From contig NZ_WNJL01000023.1 of NCBI RefSeq assembly GCF_010378095.1, forward strand, positions 62,001 to 126,000: DNA of 64,000 nt, given 5' to 3'. The DNA is from Acidithiobacillus ferrianus (GTDB lineage: Bacteria; Pseudomonadota; Gammaproteobacteria; Acidithiobacillales; Acidithiobacillaceae). Every line of letters begins with the position of its first letter. Positions within the stretch are counted from its first letter, which is position 1. The notes beneath the pieces are model-generated. The model saw only the letters and a program-made list of their open reading frames with translations. It was not told the DNA's origin and ran no database searches. Of this stretch, positions 8,988 to 19,692 are shown piece after piece. Position numbers and translations under genes: made by a program.

Positions 8988-9161
8988 ATGTGTTACACGC
9001 GCCCTGAACATCCCCATCGATCTCTAGGGACATCACCGGTATTTATTGTCTCGGCAGTGCCCCCTTCGGAGTGCCGCCCGGAATGTCTCGCGCACGCACC
9101 TCGCGCGACTGATTTGAAGTCCCCGGCGTTCAGGAAAAACCCCGCATCCGCGGAAGGCTGA
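8988..9161 (+). CDS. Possible small hypothetical ORF
   Basis: A 57-codon frame begins with ATG six bases after AGAGGAG, one of the better ribosome binding sites in the window, and is preceded by an AT-rich stretch that could contain a promoter. The product would be soluble and rich in Pro, Arg, Ser and Ala, with three cysteines, and matches nothing I know. Its composition is also compatible with chance in GC-rich DNA. Read it as a candidate only. Confidence 0.2.
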   Translation: MCYTRPEHPHRSLGTSPVFIVSAVPPSECRPECLAHAPRATDLKSPAFRKNPASAEG

Positions 9162-9300
9162 ACGATACTCGGGCGCCGGAGACAGGAGAGGAAGCCGAGG
9201 AAACGGGCCTGGAACCCAGTCACAGCGATCACGCGAGATCGACATGCCGGGACTTTGGGCCTTTCCACGCGGGAACCCTATCCTGCCGGTTGATCATTCT

Positions 9301-9339
9301 CCGCCAAGGCGGTGGCGCGGTCGGCAGATGCGCGACCGC
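9301..9339. repeat. Two adjacent perfect inverted repeats downstream of cbbY
   Basis: CCGCC-AA-GGCGG at 9301-9312 is followed by GCGGTCG at 9317-9323 pairing with CGACCGC at 9333-9339. They lie 25 to 63 bases after the cbbY stop on the minus strand and could protect the 3' end or slow polymerase. No T tract follows either stem. Confidence 0.35.
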
Positions 9340-9363
9340 TTAGGATCGGGGTCATCCCGGGTA

Positions 9364-10128
9364 TCAGGTATGCTGGGTCTCCTCCCACCACCGGTGCAAA
9401 CCGGGAATATCCACCACCACCTCTTCTCCCGATCCATTCCCCTGCAACACATGTGCGGGTGCCGCGACTTCCCCTAAATGATCCAGAACACGCAGCGCGG
9501 CACTGAAATCCTGTCCCGCGGTGTACTCCGTCTGCGTGACGATCGTCGCAAGCCCGGCGCCTTGGGCAGACTGCAAACCATTCGCGGAATCCTCGATGGC
9601 CAGACATTCCGTGGCGGGCAGCCCCATCTCCCGCAACACATAGGCATAAATGTCCGGAGCGGGCTTCTTACGGGGCACGATATCCCCCGCGCCAATCGTA
9701 TGAAAGCGCTGCGCTGCCTCAACGCCCAGAGTACTCCGCAACAAAGCCTCGACATTGGCCGGCGTGGTCGTGGTGGCGATGGCCAGAAGCAGGCCATGCG
9801 CCTGCGCCGCGTCCAGGAGACGCGCCACACCTGGACGCAATGGCAACAGCCCAGCGTTGATCATCTCCACGTAGTGGTCCGTCTTTTGCCGATGGATGGC
9901 CACGATATCGGCATCACTCAATTGAGGCAGATGCGGATGCGCATTCAGATAGGCGCGCAGGCGTTCCTTCCCTCCGGTAACCTTGAGGTAGTGGCCATAA
10001 GTAGGCACATCCCATGAAAAGGGCAGACCGGCCGCGGCGAAGGCCCGATTGAAAGCGACCCGATGCGCGTCCCGTTCGGTATCGGCCAAGGTTCCGTCGA
10101 CATCAAAGATCAATGCACGCAAGGGCAT
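9364..10128 (-). CDS. cbbY: HAD-superfamily sugar-phosphate phosphatase, CbbY-like
   Basis: Haloacid dehalogenase phosphatase of the CbbY group; in autotrophs CbbY removes xylulose 1,5-bisphosphate, an inhibitor of RubisCO. The start at 10128 gives 254 residues with AGGAG upstream; the in-frame codon at 10191 lacks support. Motif I FDVDGTLADTE sits at about 8-18, with nucleophile and acid Asp both present. A helical cap with KVTGGKERL follows, then motif II ATTTTPAN, motif III RKKPAPDIY and motif IV IEDSANG. No cbb operon is adjacent, so the substrate rests on family resemblance alone. Confidence 0.8.
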   Translation of the reverse strand: MPLRALIFDVDGTLADTERDAHRVAFNRAFAAAGLPFSWDVPTYGHYLKVTGGKERLRAYLNAHPHLPQLSDADIVAIHRQKTDHYVEMINAGLLPLRPGVARLLDAAQAHGLLLAIATTTTPANVEALLRSTLGVEAAQRFHTIGAGDIVPRKKPAPDIYAYVLREMGLPATECLAIEDSANGLQSAQGAGLATIVTQTEYTAGQDFSAALRVLDHLGEVAAPAHVLQGNGSGEEVVVDIPGLHRWWEETQHT

Positions 10129-10292
10129 TAAGGTTTCTCCTGATTTTACAGTGAAAAAGCCACGGCCATCGGGCAATCCCCCGGTGCCCAAGGAAAACTG
10201 GGCGTCATTGTAACCAACCGGCCACGGATTGCCAAAACCGCCATTCTCTGTTAAACGTAAGCGGATTTACCACGAAGATAGGAAGCCATCCA

Positions 10293-10757
10293 ATGGATCA
10301 AAGTACGCTTCAGCCCGCGAAGACAGCGCCCGGCGCCGCACAGCAGTTCACCGCCTTCACCCCCTATGAGTCCACCTCCGGCGAGGAGTACATGAGCCCT
10401 GCGCAGATTGCTCATTTTCAAAAGATTCTGGAGGACTGGCGCCGTGAACTGATGGCCGAAGTAGATCGTACCGTACAGCACATGCAGATGGAGAACGTCA
10501 ATTATTCCGACCCCAATGACCGGGCCAGCCTGGAAACCGATATGGGCCTCGAACTGCGCGCCCGTGACCGGGAACGTAAACTGATCCGTAAAATCACCCA
10601 GGCCCTTGACCGTATCAAGGCCGGCGAGTACGGCTATTGCGAAAGTTGTGGTGTCGAGATTGGCTTGCGCCGTCTCGAAGCCCGCCCCACGGCCACCCTC
10701 TGTATTGATTGCAAGACACTGGAGGAAAAACGCGAAAAGCAGATCGCACAGGACTGA
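10293..10757 (+). CDS. dksA: RNA polymerase-binding transcription factor DksA
   Basis: Binds the secondary channel of RNA polymerase and, with ppGpp, adjusts transcription of ribosomal and amino-acid genes. The 154-residue protein contains a long coiled coil whose tip has the functional DxxDRAS pattern (D73, D76). A C4 zinc finger follows (C116, C119, C137, C140). A polar N-terminal extension of about 30 residues is usual in the family. AGGAAG precedes the ATG. The dihydroorotase frame starts one base after its stop, so the two are probably cotranscribed. Confidence 0.96.
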   Translation: MDQSTLQPAKTAPGAAQQFTAFTPYESTSGEEYMSPAQIAHFQKILEDWRRELMAEVDRTVQHMQMENVNYSDPNDRASLETDMGLELRARDRERKLIRKITQALDRIKAGEYGYCESCGVEIGLRRLEARPTATLCIDCKTLEEKREKQIAQD

Positions 10758-10758
10758 C

Positions 10759-12089
10759 GTGCGCCTGCTGGTCCGCAACGCCCGCATTGCCCTGCCCTCC
10801 GGTGAACTTTATCATGGCGATCTTTTCGCCGAGGGTGGTCGCATCGCGGCCATAGACCGGGATATCGGTCGCGATGCGGATACGGTTATCGAGGCCGGAG
10901 GCCATGTGCTGATGCCCGGTGTGATGGACCCGCAGGTGCACTTCCGTGAGCCCGGCAATGAACACAAGGAAGACCTCTCCAGCGGTTCACGCGCGGCAGC
11001 CAAGGGGGGGTTACCAGTTTCCTGGAAATGCCCAACACCAATCCGCCAACAACCAGTCCCGCCGCCCTGACGGACAAACTGGCGCGCGCCGATGAAAAAT
11101 CCGTGGTGAATTACGGTTTTTTCATCGGTGCGACCCCGAATAATCTCGATCATCTGCTGGCGGCCGAAGCGGCTTGTGGCATCAAGATTTTCATGGGCGC
11201 CGGCACGGGTAATCTACTGGTGGACCAGGAAGAGGATTTGGATCGCATTTTCGCGCATGGACGCAAACTGATTGCCGTGCATGCGGAAGACGAAGCGCGC
11301 ATCCGTGAGCGGCGCGCGCAGTTTATGGAGAACTGCGATCCTGCCGATCACTCCCGTATTCGCGATGAGCAATCCGCCTTGATGGCCACCGCACGGGCGG
11401 TGCGACTGGCGAAAAAATATCAGCGCCGTTTGCACGTGCTGCATTTGTCCACGGCGATCGAAACCGCGTTTCTACGGCGGGAAAAGACCCCATACATCAG
11501 TTGCGAGGCTATTCCCAACCACCTTTTCCTGACCACTGACGCCTATGCCACGATGGGGCCTCTGGCGCAGATGAATCCGCCGATCCGCAGTGAGCACGAT
11601 CGCCAAGCCCTCTGGGAGGGTCTTCGCAGCGGTGTCATCGATTGTATCGCCACGGACCATGCCCCCCATCTGCTGACGGAAAAAGCCTTGGGCTACCCGC
11701 GCGCGCCCTCGGGTATGCCCGGCGTGGAAACCAGTTTACCTCTGATGCTTACAGCCATGCGCGACGGCCAATGCAGTTTGGCCGAGCTGCAGCGCTGGAT
11801 GTGCTATAACCCGGCACGGCTCTACGGCGTGGCCAACAAGGGGCGCATCGCCATCGGCTGGGACGCGGACCTTACCCTGGTCGACATGACCCGTGAAAAG
11901 CCCGTTCGCAACGAAGAGATGTTCACCAGGGTGGGATGGAGTCCTTTCCATGGTCGAGTCCTGACCGGTTGGCCCATCTCCACCATTGTCGGAGGGCGGG
12001 TGGTTTTTGACAAGGGTGAAGTGCTTCCCAATGTACACGGACAATCGCTGCACTATGTGGCGTCGACGCCTATGCCGGCGGTGAGCTGA
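10759..12089 (+). pseudogene. pyrC: Dihydroorotase gene with a one-base frameshift
   Basis: Cyclic amidohydrolase of the pyrimidine pathway (carbamoyl-aspartate to dihydroorotate). A GTG at 10759, one base after the dksA stop, starts a frame encoding the N-terminal barrel edge and DPQVHFREPG. At the G tract 11004-11010 the frame changes: seven G are present, while eight would read KGGVTSFLEMPNT and join the downstream frame, which then runs intact to 12089. The downstream part has IKIFMG, VHAED, LHLS and DHAPH, the metal and substrate residues of the family. A restored protein would be about 443 residues, the normal length. The first His of the usual HxH pair is Gln here, as in some relatives. 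Either a sequencing error, a true mutation or slippage could explain the break. Confidence 0.85.
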
Positions 12090-12122
12090 ACGGGGAGTTT
12101 TTCCAGGCCGAGGGCGCTCACG

Positions 12123-13493
12123 TCATGCGTGCGTTTTCCAGAGATAAAGCGCCACGCCGCCGCCGCGAGGGCGTGCCTCCGGCGCGGTGTAGTACCCCAA
12201 AATCAGCAACACATGCCCCGCGTCATCCCAAAGCACAGGGACATTAGCGCGCCGACCCGGGGGAACTCCCGACTCCAGCAACAATTTCTTCAGGGGACGG
12301 TGACGGCCCTGTGCGGTGGCATAAAGTTCTCCATTACGGCGGCGGCGCCAGGTGAGCTGGACATCCGCATAACGGACGTCCAGCGCATGGCAGCAGGGAT
12401 CATCCGGCGCAAGGTTCCGCAAGCCGGCCTGCCAACCCTGGAAAGGCAGGGTCATACCCGCGGCGGCACGCCATGGTCCCTCCCGCCATGTCGCTACCTC
12501 CGAGACATCCAACGCCGGTTGCGCCCAGGCGCGCAACTGGCCACCTTGCAACCAGGCAGATCCCCCCGCCCATTGAATCTGAACACCGCCTCGTCCCCGC
12601 CGCACCGCCTCCAGCAGCACCTCCAAACGCTCACGCGGGGGGACGGGGATCCGCAGCATCTGCAGCCAGCCCCGCACAAAGGTGCGTTGCGCCGCGGTGG
12701 ATAGAGCCCTCAAATAGGGGAGAGCCAGCATATCCCTGGGGTGGCCAGGATAGTCCACCTGATATTGCCGCCAGTGCTGAGCCAACCATTCCGTGGCGAT
12801 TTCCCGCATGTCGGCGAGATTATCCGCCGCGCGCGCGATATTCCGCGCCGCATGCGGCCAACCCAAGGCGCTGAATTGCGGCAACAGGGTGCGGCGCACA
12901 CGCACACGGTCATAGCGCATATCGGCGTTGGCAGGATCGTCCAGAAAGGGCAAATGCCGCCGTTCCAGATAATCCCGCAGTACCCGTCGCGGCACATCCA
13001 GCAGCGGACGGACCAGAAATCCCAGGCCCAAAGACCGCCGCGAGGGCATGGCCGCCAGCCCCGCCACACCAGCGCCGCGCAAAAGCTGCAGAAGCACCGT
13101 CTCTGCCTGATCCTCCCGGTGCTGGGCGGTGAACAACCAATCACCCGGCCCCAGTTGAGCGGCCATCAGGGCATAACGGGCCCGCCGTGCCTGGTCTTCC
13201 GGTCCTTCCCCCGGGGTATGTTCCGGCAAACGCAGCAAGGTGCAGGGAACCTCCAAGGCGGCGGCCAGAACCTGGCATGTCCGCGCCCATCGGCCACTGT
13301 CCGGATGCCAGCCGTGATCCACATGCAGGGCATGCACGGGGTATCCCAAGGATGCCAATGCCGCGAGCAGGGCCGTGGAGTCACCGCCCCCACTATACGC
13401 CACATAGAGCTTGCAGCCCTCGGGCGGGCGCAAATCCCCGTACAGGCGAACCTGGAGACGCCGCTCCAGTTCAGGCCGCGCCGACGACTCCAT
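12123..13493 (-). CDS. tilS: tRNA(Ile)-lysidine synthase
   Basis: Attaches lysine to C34 of the tRNA(Ile) with CAU anticodon, changing both its codon and amino-acid specificity; essential in bacteria. The 456-residue protein has the ATP-pyrophosphatase loop SGGGDST at about 30-36, the [10 protein letters not shown] segment near 123-132, and a C-terminal TilS-type domain ([16 protein letters not shown], near 380-420). Its start overlaps the accA end by 23 bases, which suggests translational coupling at the end of the long minus-strand operon. Confidence 0.93.
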   Translation of the reverse strand: MESSARPELERRLQVRLYGDLRPPEGCKLYVAYSGGGDSTALLAALASLGYPVHALHVDHGWHPDSGRWARTCQVLAAALEVPCTLLRLPEHTPGEGPEDQARRARYALMAAQLGPGDWLFTAQHREDQAETVLLQLLRGAGVAGLAAMPSRRSLGLGFLVRPLLDVPRRVLRDYLERRHLPFLDDPANADMRYDRVRVRRTLLPQFSALGWPHAARNIARAADNLADMREIATEWLAQHWRQYQVDYPGHPRDMLALPYLRALSTAAQRTFVRGWLQMLRIPVPPRERLEVLLEAVRRGRGGVQIQWAGGSAWLQGGQLRAWAQPALDVSEVATWREGPWRAAAGMTLPFQGWQAGLRNLAPDDPCCHALDVRYADVQLTWRRRRNGELYATAQGRHRPLKKLLLESGVPPGRRANVPVLWDDAGHVLLILGYYTAPEARPRGGGVALYLWKTHA

Positions 13494-14421
13494 AGTGCAT
13501 CAGACGTTCATAGCGTGCGGTAAGTAGCTTGCCGGTGCCCATGGCTCGCAATTCCTGCAGATGATGGGCGAGGCGCACTTTTGTCAGCGCGAAGACGGCC
13601 TCCGGATCACGATGCGCGCCCCCCAAAGGCTCCGTCAGCACCTCATCAACCAGACCCAAACCTTGCAGACGGCGTGCGGTAATGCCCAAGGTTTCCGCGG
13701 CTTCGGCCGCCATGGAAGCATCTTTCCAAAGGATCGAGGCGCAACCTTCGGGAGAAATCACCGAGTAAACACTGTATTCCAGCATCAGCATCCGGTCGCC
13801 CACCCCAATGGCCAATGCTCCACCGGACCCTCCTTCGCCAATGACCGTGCAAATGATGGGCACCGCGAGATCCGACATCACCGCGAGGTTGCGGGCGATG
13901 GCCTCGCTCTGCCCACGTTCCTCCGCGCCAATACCGGGATAGGCACCCGGCGTATCGATAAAGGTGAAGACCGGCAACAAAAACCGCTCGGCAAGACGCA
14001 GCAGACGCAGCGCCTTGCGATAGCCCTCCGGCCGCGGCATACCGAAGTTGCGCTGAATCTTTTCCTTGGTGTCGCGGCCCTTCTGGTGCCCCATCCAGAC
14101 GATAGGCTGACCGTTGAAACGGGCCAGACCGCCGACGATGGCCGGGTCGTCCGCAAAGGCGCGATCCCCCGCCAGCACCTGCACCTCCGTAAAAAGGGCC
14201 TGCACATAGTCCAAAGTGTAGGGTCTCTGCGGATGACGGGCCACCTGCACCGTCTGCCAGGCGCCGAGCTTGCCGTAGATACGCTGCAACTCCTTACGCG
14301 CCTTGACCTCCAGCCGACGAATTTCTTCGGCGATACCCGGCTGGTTGAGCGCATGGAGCTCCTCCACTTTGGCATCCAGCTCGGATACCGATTGCTCAAA
14401 ATCAAGATAGTAGTTTTTCAC
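13471..14421 (-). CDS. accA: Acetyl-CoA carboxylase carboxyltransferase subunit alpha
   Basis: With AccD it transfers the carboxyl group from biotin to acetyl-CoA to make malonyl-CoA, the first step of fatty acid synthesis. It has 316 residues, the family length. A coiled N-terminal helix (about 5-50) precedes the crotonase-like core, with [15 protein letters not shown] near 112-126, [10 protein letters not shown] near 153-162, and the oxyanion-hole segment [14 protein letters not shown] near 195-208. It follows dnaE, the same order as in Escherichia coli, and overlaps tilS. Confidence 0.96.
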   Translation of the reverse strand: MKNYYLDFEQSVSELDAKVEELHALNQPGIAEEIRRLEVKARKELQRIYGKLGAWQTVQVARHPQRPYTLDYVQALFTEVQVLAGDRAFADDPAIVGGLARFNGQPIVWMGHQKGRDTKEKIQRNFGMPRPEGYRKALRLLRLAERFLLPVFTFIDTPGAYPGIGAEERGQSEAIARNLAVMSDLAVPIICTVIGEGGSGGALAIGVGDRMLMLEYSVYSVISPEGCASILWKDASMAAEAAETLGITARRLQGLGLVDEVLTEPLGGAHRDPEAVFALTKVRLAHHLQELRAMGTGKLLTARYERLMHYGVVGAA

Positions 14422-14453
14422 AGTGGCTCCTTACAGCTTGGAAAGCACGACGG

Positions 14454-17400
14454 TCAGGCCGGACGCCGCGCCGATTGCCGGGCGCGTTCCAAGGGGGTGA
14501 CATTATTGACGAGAATCGAGGCGGGTCGGTAGTCCCAACTCCAGCGGGCCGTGGGCGCCAATGCAGTCAAGGCCGCAACACAGTCGGGGACAGCGGCGAA
14601 TCCCAGACCCTCCCCCACGCGCAGCTGGGCCATCACATCGTCACCGATACGCAGACGCAGGCGCAGCCCCGTGGCGCCGGGATACGCGCGGAGTACCGCA
14701 AGCAGGTCTTGCGGTGCCAGTGTGGCCGTGGCATCCAACTCCATGGTCAGTTGGATGGCCAATTCGGCACGGGCCGCAGTCATGTTCAGCACCCGCAATG
14801 CGCTGAGGCGCAAGCCTCCGGAGTAGCTGTCTTCTCCCGCTTCGCCCAACACCAGTACCGGCTCCTCGCCCTCGCCGACTTTACCTGCCTGTGCCCAGAC
14901 CTCCGCAAAAACCACCACTTCCAAGCGGCCCAGACCATCGTCCAGGGTCAGAAAATAAATACGGTCGCCGCGCTTGGTCCGGGTGCTGCGCCGTGCCACC
15001 ACCAGCCCAGCCACCAGCACGGTGGTTCCGGCACGGATGCCCGCCAGGGGTACGGCCCCCAACGCTGCCAGGTCATCCCGCAGACTATCCATGGGGTGAC
15101 CACTCAGGTAGAAACCCAGGGTTTCTCGTTCCTGACGCAAGGTTTCAGCAAGGCTCCAGGGTTCGCAAAGCACCAGCGGCGGGGCCGCCGGCAGCGCCTC
15201 CTGTCCACTGAATAACGACTCCTGCTGACTCAACTGGCCATTCTGAAACTGCGCCGCCGCCTCGATGCAACTGTCCACCGAGGCGGCCAGACTGGCTCTC
15301 GACGTGCCCCAGTCATCCATGGCCCCCGCGCGAATCAAGGCGTCCAGGGCGCGCCGGTTGATTTTCTGCGCGTCTACCCGGCAGAGCAAATCGAAAAGAC
15401 CTTCAAAGGATCCCTCTTCCCGGGCGCTGAGCATGGCATGAACGGCCGCGCGTCCAAGTCCCTTGACAGCACCGAGCCCAAAGCGGATATCACGCTCGCC
15501 CTCCGGCCGGAACTCCAGGACACTTCTCTGGATGCTGGGCGGTGCGATGTGCAAACCCATCCGCGTGCACTCGGCGATCATCGCCACCACCTTGTCGGTA
15601 TGGTCCATATCGGCGGTGAGCACCGCCGCCATGAAAAACTGGGGATAGTGGGCCTTCAGATAAGCCGTCTGATAGGACACCAAGGCATAGGCCGCCGAAT
15701 GGGATTTGTTGAAACCATATTCCGCAAACTTTTCCATAAGATCGAAGATGGCCCCGGCTTGTGCTTCCGCCAGCCCGTTTTTGCGGGCGCCGGCCAGAAA
15801 AATCGCCCGCTGCTGGGCCATTTCTTCCGGTTTTTTCTTGCCCATGGCCCGACGCAGCAGATCGGCGCTCCCCAGGGAATAACCCGCCAGCACCTGCGCG
15901 GCCTGCATCACCTGCTCCTGGTAGACGATCACCCCGTAGGTTTCCTTCAGAATCGGTGCCAGATCCGGGTGGAGAACGGTCACCTGCGCCTTGCCGTGTT
16001 TGCGGGCGATGAAGTCGTCCACCATACCCGATTGCAGGGGTCCGGGCCGGAATAGTGCCACGAGGGCGACAATATCCTCGAATGTATCCGGTTGCAGACG
16101 GCGCACCAGATCGCGCATTCCCGAGGACTCCAGTTGGAAGACCGCCGCCGTCTCCGTGGATTTCAGCAACGCGAACGTGGCCGGGTCGTTCAAAGGCAAG
16201 CGCTGAATGTTCAAGGGCTCCCGTCCACAGGCTGCGGCGTCCGCATTGATCAGTTTGACCGCCATATCGATGATGGTCAGGGTCCGCAACCCAAGGAAAT
16301 CAAACTTCACCAGCCCCATCTTCTCCACGTCATCCTTATCCAGCTGGGTGACATTGCCGCCGCCTTCGGAACCGTCACTGAAGAGCGGGAGACGATCGGC
16401 CAGGGGCTCCGGTGAAATCACCACCCCCCCGGCATGGGTGGAGGCATGACGCGGCAGGCCTTCAAGACGCAGGGCGATATCCAGCAACTCCCGGACGTCA
16501 TCTTCTTCGGCCTGCCGCCGCCGCAGTTCTTCGGATTCTTCCAGGGCTTTGGCCAGAGTCATACCCAGATCGCCAGGCACCAGTTTGGCCAACTGGTCCA
16601 CGAAGCCGTAAGGCAAACCCAGCACCCGTCCCACGTCACGCACCACCGCCCGCGCTTTCATGGTCCCGAAGGTGATGATCTGCCCGACCCGGTCCCGCCC
16701 GTATTTGTCCGCCACATATTGAATCACGCGGTCCCGCTGGTCCATGCAGAAATCCACATCGAAGTCGGGCATGGACACCCGCTCAGGATTCAGAAAGCGT
16801 TCAAACAGCAGGCCATTGCCAATGGGATCGAGATCGGTGATGTGCAGTGCATAGGCCACCAATGATCCGGCGCCGGAACCGCGCCCGGGACCTACGGGGA
16901 CGCCATTGTTTTTAGCCCACTGGATAAAGTCGGCAACGATGAGGAAGTAACCGGGAAAACCCATTTGCTGGATGACCCTCACCTCGCGCAAGAGCCGTTC
17001 CTGATAAGGCAACACCGCCTTCCCGCTGATGTTCAACTCCCGCAAACGCGCGTGGAGGCCCTGTTGGGCCGCTTCGTGCAGATAATCATCCACGGACTGA
17101 CCTGCGGGGATGGGATAATCCGGGAGGGCATATTGGTCAAGTATCAGTTCCAGATTGCAACGGCGAGCGATCTCCACGGTGTTTTCACAGGCCTCCGGCA
17201 AATCCTCGAAGCGCAATCGCATTTCCTGCGGGTCCGGCAACCGGTGCTCCGGCGTAAAACGGCGCGGACGCCGCGCATCGTCGAGGGCATAGCCCGCCGC
17301 GATGCACTGCCGCGCATCGAAGGCCGCAAAATCCTCCGCGTCGAGAAAGTGCGCGTTATTGGTGGCTACGAGCGGTAACTCCAGCCTGCTCGCGAGCGCC

Positions 17401-17960
17401 ACCGTGGCCCGTACCAGCGCTTCCTGGTCCGTCTCGCCATTACGTTGGATCTCCAGATAAAAGCGTTCGGGAAAGAGTTCGGCATACACCCGCGCACGCT
17501 TTTCGGCCCGTTCCGGATCGCGCGGAAGAGCGCGCCCGATTTCGCCCTGTCCGGCTGCCGACAGGGCGATGAGGCCGTCACTCCGCCCTTCCAGCCATGC
17601 CGCATCGATCTGCGGACGCCCGCTTCGATTACCTTCCAGGTAGGCCCGGCTCAGCAGACGACTGAGATTGCCATAACCGACTTTATTCATGCAAAGCAGC
17701 ACCAGGCTGGCCGGACGCTCCGGTTCCACGGGATCATGAATCCAGATTTCACTGCCGATCACCGGTTTGACGCCCTGCCCCCGGGCCGCGTTGTAAAATT
17801 TTACCAGCGCAAAGAGGTTACCGTGGTCGGTGATGGCCACCGCCGGCATATCCCGCTCGGCGCAGCGCCTGGCCAGGGCCTTGACCGGAATGATCCCGTC
17901 CTCCAGGGAGTACTCGGAATGCACATGCAAATGGACAAACTGGGGAGCGCTCACCGCCAT
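14454..17960 (-). CDS. dnaE: DNA polymerase III alpha subunit
   Basis: Catalytic subunit of the replicative polymerase, about 1168 residues. An N-terminal PHP domain opens with HLHVHSEYS. The palm carries the catalytic aspartates in [13 protein letters not shown] (about 385-400). A helix-hairpin-helix region and an OB fold ([25 protein letters not shown]) follow near residue 990. The gene begins inside the end of rnhB. GGGAGGA touches the ATG at 17960 but lies six bases before a GTG two codons on (17954), so initiation may really be at that GTG. A start at 18011 would add 17 residues not seen in the family. Confidence 0.95.
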   Translation of the reverse strand: MAVSAPQFVHLHVHSEYSLEDGIIPVKALARRCAERDMPAVAITDHGNLFALVKFYNAARGQGVKPVIGSEIWIHDPVEPERPASLVLLCMNKVGYGNLSRLLSRAYLEGNRSGRPQIDAAWLEGRSDGLIALSAAGQGEIGRALPRDPERAEKRARVYAELFPERFYLEIQRNGETDQEALVRATVALASRLELPLVATNNAHFLDAEDFAAFDARQCIAAGYALDDARRPRRFTPEHRLPDPQEMRLRFEDLPEACENTVEIARRCNLELILDQYALPDYPIPAGQSVDDYLHEAAQQGLHARLRELNISGKAVLPYQERLLREVRVIQQMGFPGYFLIVADFIQWAKNNGVPVGPGRGSGAGSLVAYALHITDLDPIGNGLLFERFLNPERVSMPDFDVDFCMDQRDRVIQYVADKYGRDRVGQIITFGTMKARAVVRDVGRVLGLPYGFVDQLAKLVPGDLGMTLAKALEESEELRRRQAEEDDVRELLDIALRLEGLPRHASTHAGGVVISPEPLADRLPLFSDGSEGGGNVTQLDKDDVEKMGLVKFDFLGLRTLTIIDMAVKLINADAAACGREPLNIQRLPLNDPATFALLKSTETAAVFQLESSGMRDLVRRLQPDTFEDIVALVALFRPGPLQSGMVDDFIARKHGKAQVTVLHPDLAPILKETYGVIVYQEQVMQAAQVLAGYSLGSADLLRRAMGKKKPEEMAQQRAIFLAGARKNGLAEAQAGAIFDLMEKFAEYGFNKSHSAAYALVSYQTAYLKAHYPQFFMAAVLTADMDHTDKVVAMIAECTRMGLHIAPPSIQRSVLEFRPEGERDIRFGLGAVKGLGRAAVHAMLSAREEGSFEGLFDLLCRVDAQKINRRALDALIRAGAMDDWGTSRASLAASVDSCIEAAAQFQNGQLSQQESLFSGQEALPAAPPLVLCEPWSLAETLRQERETLGFYLSGHPMDSLRDDLAALGAVPLAGIRAGTTVLVAGLVVARRSTRTKRGDRIYFLTLDDGLGRLEVVVFAEVWAQAGKVGEGEEPVLVLGEAGEDSYSGGLRLSALRVLNMTAARAELAIQLTMELDATATLAPQDLLAVLRAYPGATGLRLRLRIGDDVMAQLRVGEGLGFAAVPDCVAALTALAPTARWSWDYRPASILVNNVTPLERARQSARRPA

Positions 17961-18544
17961 TCCTCCCAGGCGCGGTCCACCGGACCGAAGCCACGGCGGT
18001 GCAACGGACACGGTCCCCAGCGGCGGAGCGCCAGTTGATGCGCGACGGTGCCGTAACCCATGTGTCGTGCCAACCCATACTCGGGGTAATATCTGTCGAG
18101 CAACCGCATCTCCTCATCTCGTGCCACCTTGGCCAGAATACCTGCGGCGGCGATGGCATCCACCCGACCGTCGCCACCGACCAGAGTCTCTACCCGAAAA
18201 CCGGGCGGCGCCTGGTTCCCGTCCACCAGAATACGTTGGGGCCGCCGGGGCAGAGCCGCGATCGCGCGCGCCATGGCGCGCAGGCTGGCCTGCAAAATAT
18301 TGTAGCGCTCAATCTCCCAGACGGCAGCCCGGCTCACCGACCAGGCCAACGCCTCCGCACGAATACGTGCGGCCCAATGCGTCCGTGCCATCGCCGTCAT
18401 TTTCTTGGAATCATCCAGACCATGCAGGGGCGCGCGCAGGATGACCGCAGCAGCCACCACCGGCCCCGCCAGCGGTCCCCGCCCCGCCTCATCCACTCCG
18501 GCACACTGGGGTCCCCAGTGTGCCAGTTCCGGTGCCCTTTTCAC
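17951..18544 (-). CDS. rnhB: Ribonuclease HII
   Basis: Cuts RNA in RNA-DNA hybrids and removes single ribonucleotides misplaced in DNA. From a GTG at 18544 the product is 197 residues, the normal size; the open frame reaches 18712 but would then overlap lpxB widely. The signature [20 protein letters not shown] near the start supplies the first Asp and Glu, DDSKK and VDA the other acidic residues, and KVARDEEM follows. It starts 13 bases after the lpxB stop and overlaps the start of dnaE by 10 bases. Confidence 0.92.
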   Translation of the reverse strand: MKRAPELAHWGPQCAGVDEAGRGPLAGPVVAAAVILRAPLHGLDDSKKMTAMARTHWAARIRAEALAWSVSRAAVWEIERYNILQASLRAMARAIAALPRRPQRILVDGNQAPPGFRVETLVGGDGRVDAIAAAGILAKVARDEEMRLLDRYYPEYGLARHMGYGTVAHQLALRRWGPCPLHRRGFGPVDRAWEEWR

Positions 18545-18557
18545 ACAATCACCGGCT

Positions 18558-19688
18558 TCATGCCAGCATCTCGCAAAGCACTTGCCGCAATTGCTCCGGA
18601 GGACTTCCTTCCAGCAAACCGCGCAGTTTCTGCAGTTTCGCCACCTGCATGAGGCCCGCCGGACCAAAAAGCATTGCCAGGGCATCCGCCACCTGAACCG
18701 GCACAAAGGCATCCTGCAGAAACTCGGGATACACGAAATCTTTCAGCAGGATATTCGGCATGGCCACGCATGGTGTCTTGACCAAGCGCCGGGCAAAGGC
18801 AAAGGTGAGCGCGTTCAAGGCATAGACGACCACCGCCGGACGGCCCATAAGGGCCGTCTCCAATGTCGCCGTTCCCGACGCCACCAGCACCACATCCGCT
18901 GCCGCCAGCACCGTCTGCGTTTGCGTCGGCACGATCCACGCATCGCCGGGACCCGCGCCCTGCGCCCAGGCCCGCTCCCAGAGAGGGCGCAGTTCTTCCC
19001 GGGCCAGAGCGACCAATATGCGCAGGTCAGGCATCCGCTGGCGAAGCAGACGTGCCGTCTCGGCGTAACGCGAGGCCAGTCTCTCCAACTCGCCGCATCG
19101 GCTACCCGGCAAAAGGGCGAGCACCGGACCGGTATCGCCGGCCATACCCAGCGTCGATCTTGCGGTACCGCGATCCGGTGCCACCGCCGTCTCTGCCAGC
19201 AGGGGATGCGCCAGCACATGCACCGGCACCCCCGCCCGCTCATAGAGGGGCGCTTCGAAGGGGAACAGGACCAGCATGTGATCCACCACTTGCTTGATCC
19301 GATGAATGCGCTGCGGGCGCCAAGCCCAAATCTGCGGGCTCACCACGTAAAGCACCCGGATACCCAGCCGTTTCGCGGCCTTCGCCACCCGCAGGTTGAA
19401 AGCCGGATGGTCGATCAGCACCACGCAGTCCGGTCGCTCCGTTTGCAGATGGCGCAAAATCCGCGCGTAAAGGCGGCGCAAACGGCCATAGTGCCGTAAC
19501 ACTTCCACCAGGCCGATCACGGCCAGCACTTCACCATCGGCGATACTTTTCACACCCGCCTTCCGCAGGCGCGGCCCGACCACCCCGGACCAGTCTACAT
19601 TCAACCCCGCCTGCACGGCATTCGCCAGGATTTCCAGCCCCAGATTCTCGCCGGAACGCTCTACCGCGAGGATGAAGGCCTTGCCCAA
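18558..19688 (-). CDS. lpxB: Lipid A disaccharide synthase
   Basis: Peripheral membrane glycosyltransferase (GT19) that joins UDP-2,3-diacylglucosamine and lipid X to form the lipid A disaccharide. The 376-residue protein shows VERSGENLG near the start (SGE motif), [12 protein letters not shown], the [11 protein letters not shown] segment near 120-130, LLPGSRCGE and [12 protein letters not shown] near 265. These are the usual landmarks. In this organism the acceptor is probably the diamino sugar made by the GnnA/GnnB pair just upstream. It is four bases after gnnB. Confidence 0.95.
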   Translation of the reverse strand: MGKAFILAVERSGENLGLEILANAVQAGLNVDWSGVVGPRLRKAGVKSIADGEVLAVIGLVEVLRHYGRLRRLYARILRHLQTERPDCVVLIDHPAFNLRVAKAAKRLGIRVLYVVSPQIWAWRPQRIHRIKQVVDHMLVLFPFEAPLYERAGVPVHVLAHPLLAETAVAPDRGTARSTLGMAGDTGPVLALLPGSRCGELERLASRYAETARLLRQRMPDLRILVALAREELRPLWERAWAQGAGPGDAWIVPTQTQTVLAAADVVLVASGTATLETALMGRPAVVVYALNALTFAFARRLVKTPCVAMPNILLKDFVYPEFLQDAFVPVQVADALAMLFGPAGLMQVAKLQKLRGLLEGSPPEQLRQVLCEMLA

Positions 19689-19692
19689 GACC

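Larger units (their letters stand above)
8713..9363. other. Long intergenic region between galU and cbbY
   Basis: These 651 bases hold no recognised gene. The part around 8880-8965 is strikingly AT-rich compared with the rest of the window. A small plus-strand ORF with a good ribosome binding site is listed separately at 8988-9161. On the minus strand, CCGC-GGAT-GCGG followed by GG and five T (about 9130-9152) could terminate cbbY transcripts. Paired inverted repeats at 9301-9339 are listed separately. No tRNA, riboswitch or other known RNA was recognised. Confidence 0.4.

Noticed and set aside
8993..9268. Minus-strand frame of 91 codons in the galU-cbbY gap
   Set aside because: It has no start signal or similarity; its composition fits chance.
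13561..14532. Plus-strand frame of 323 codons opposite accA
   Set aside because: It is an antisense shadow of a clearly real gene.
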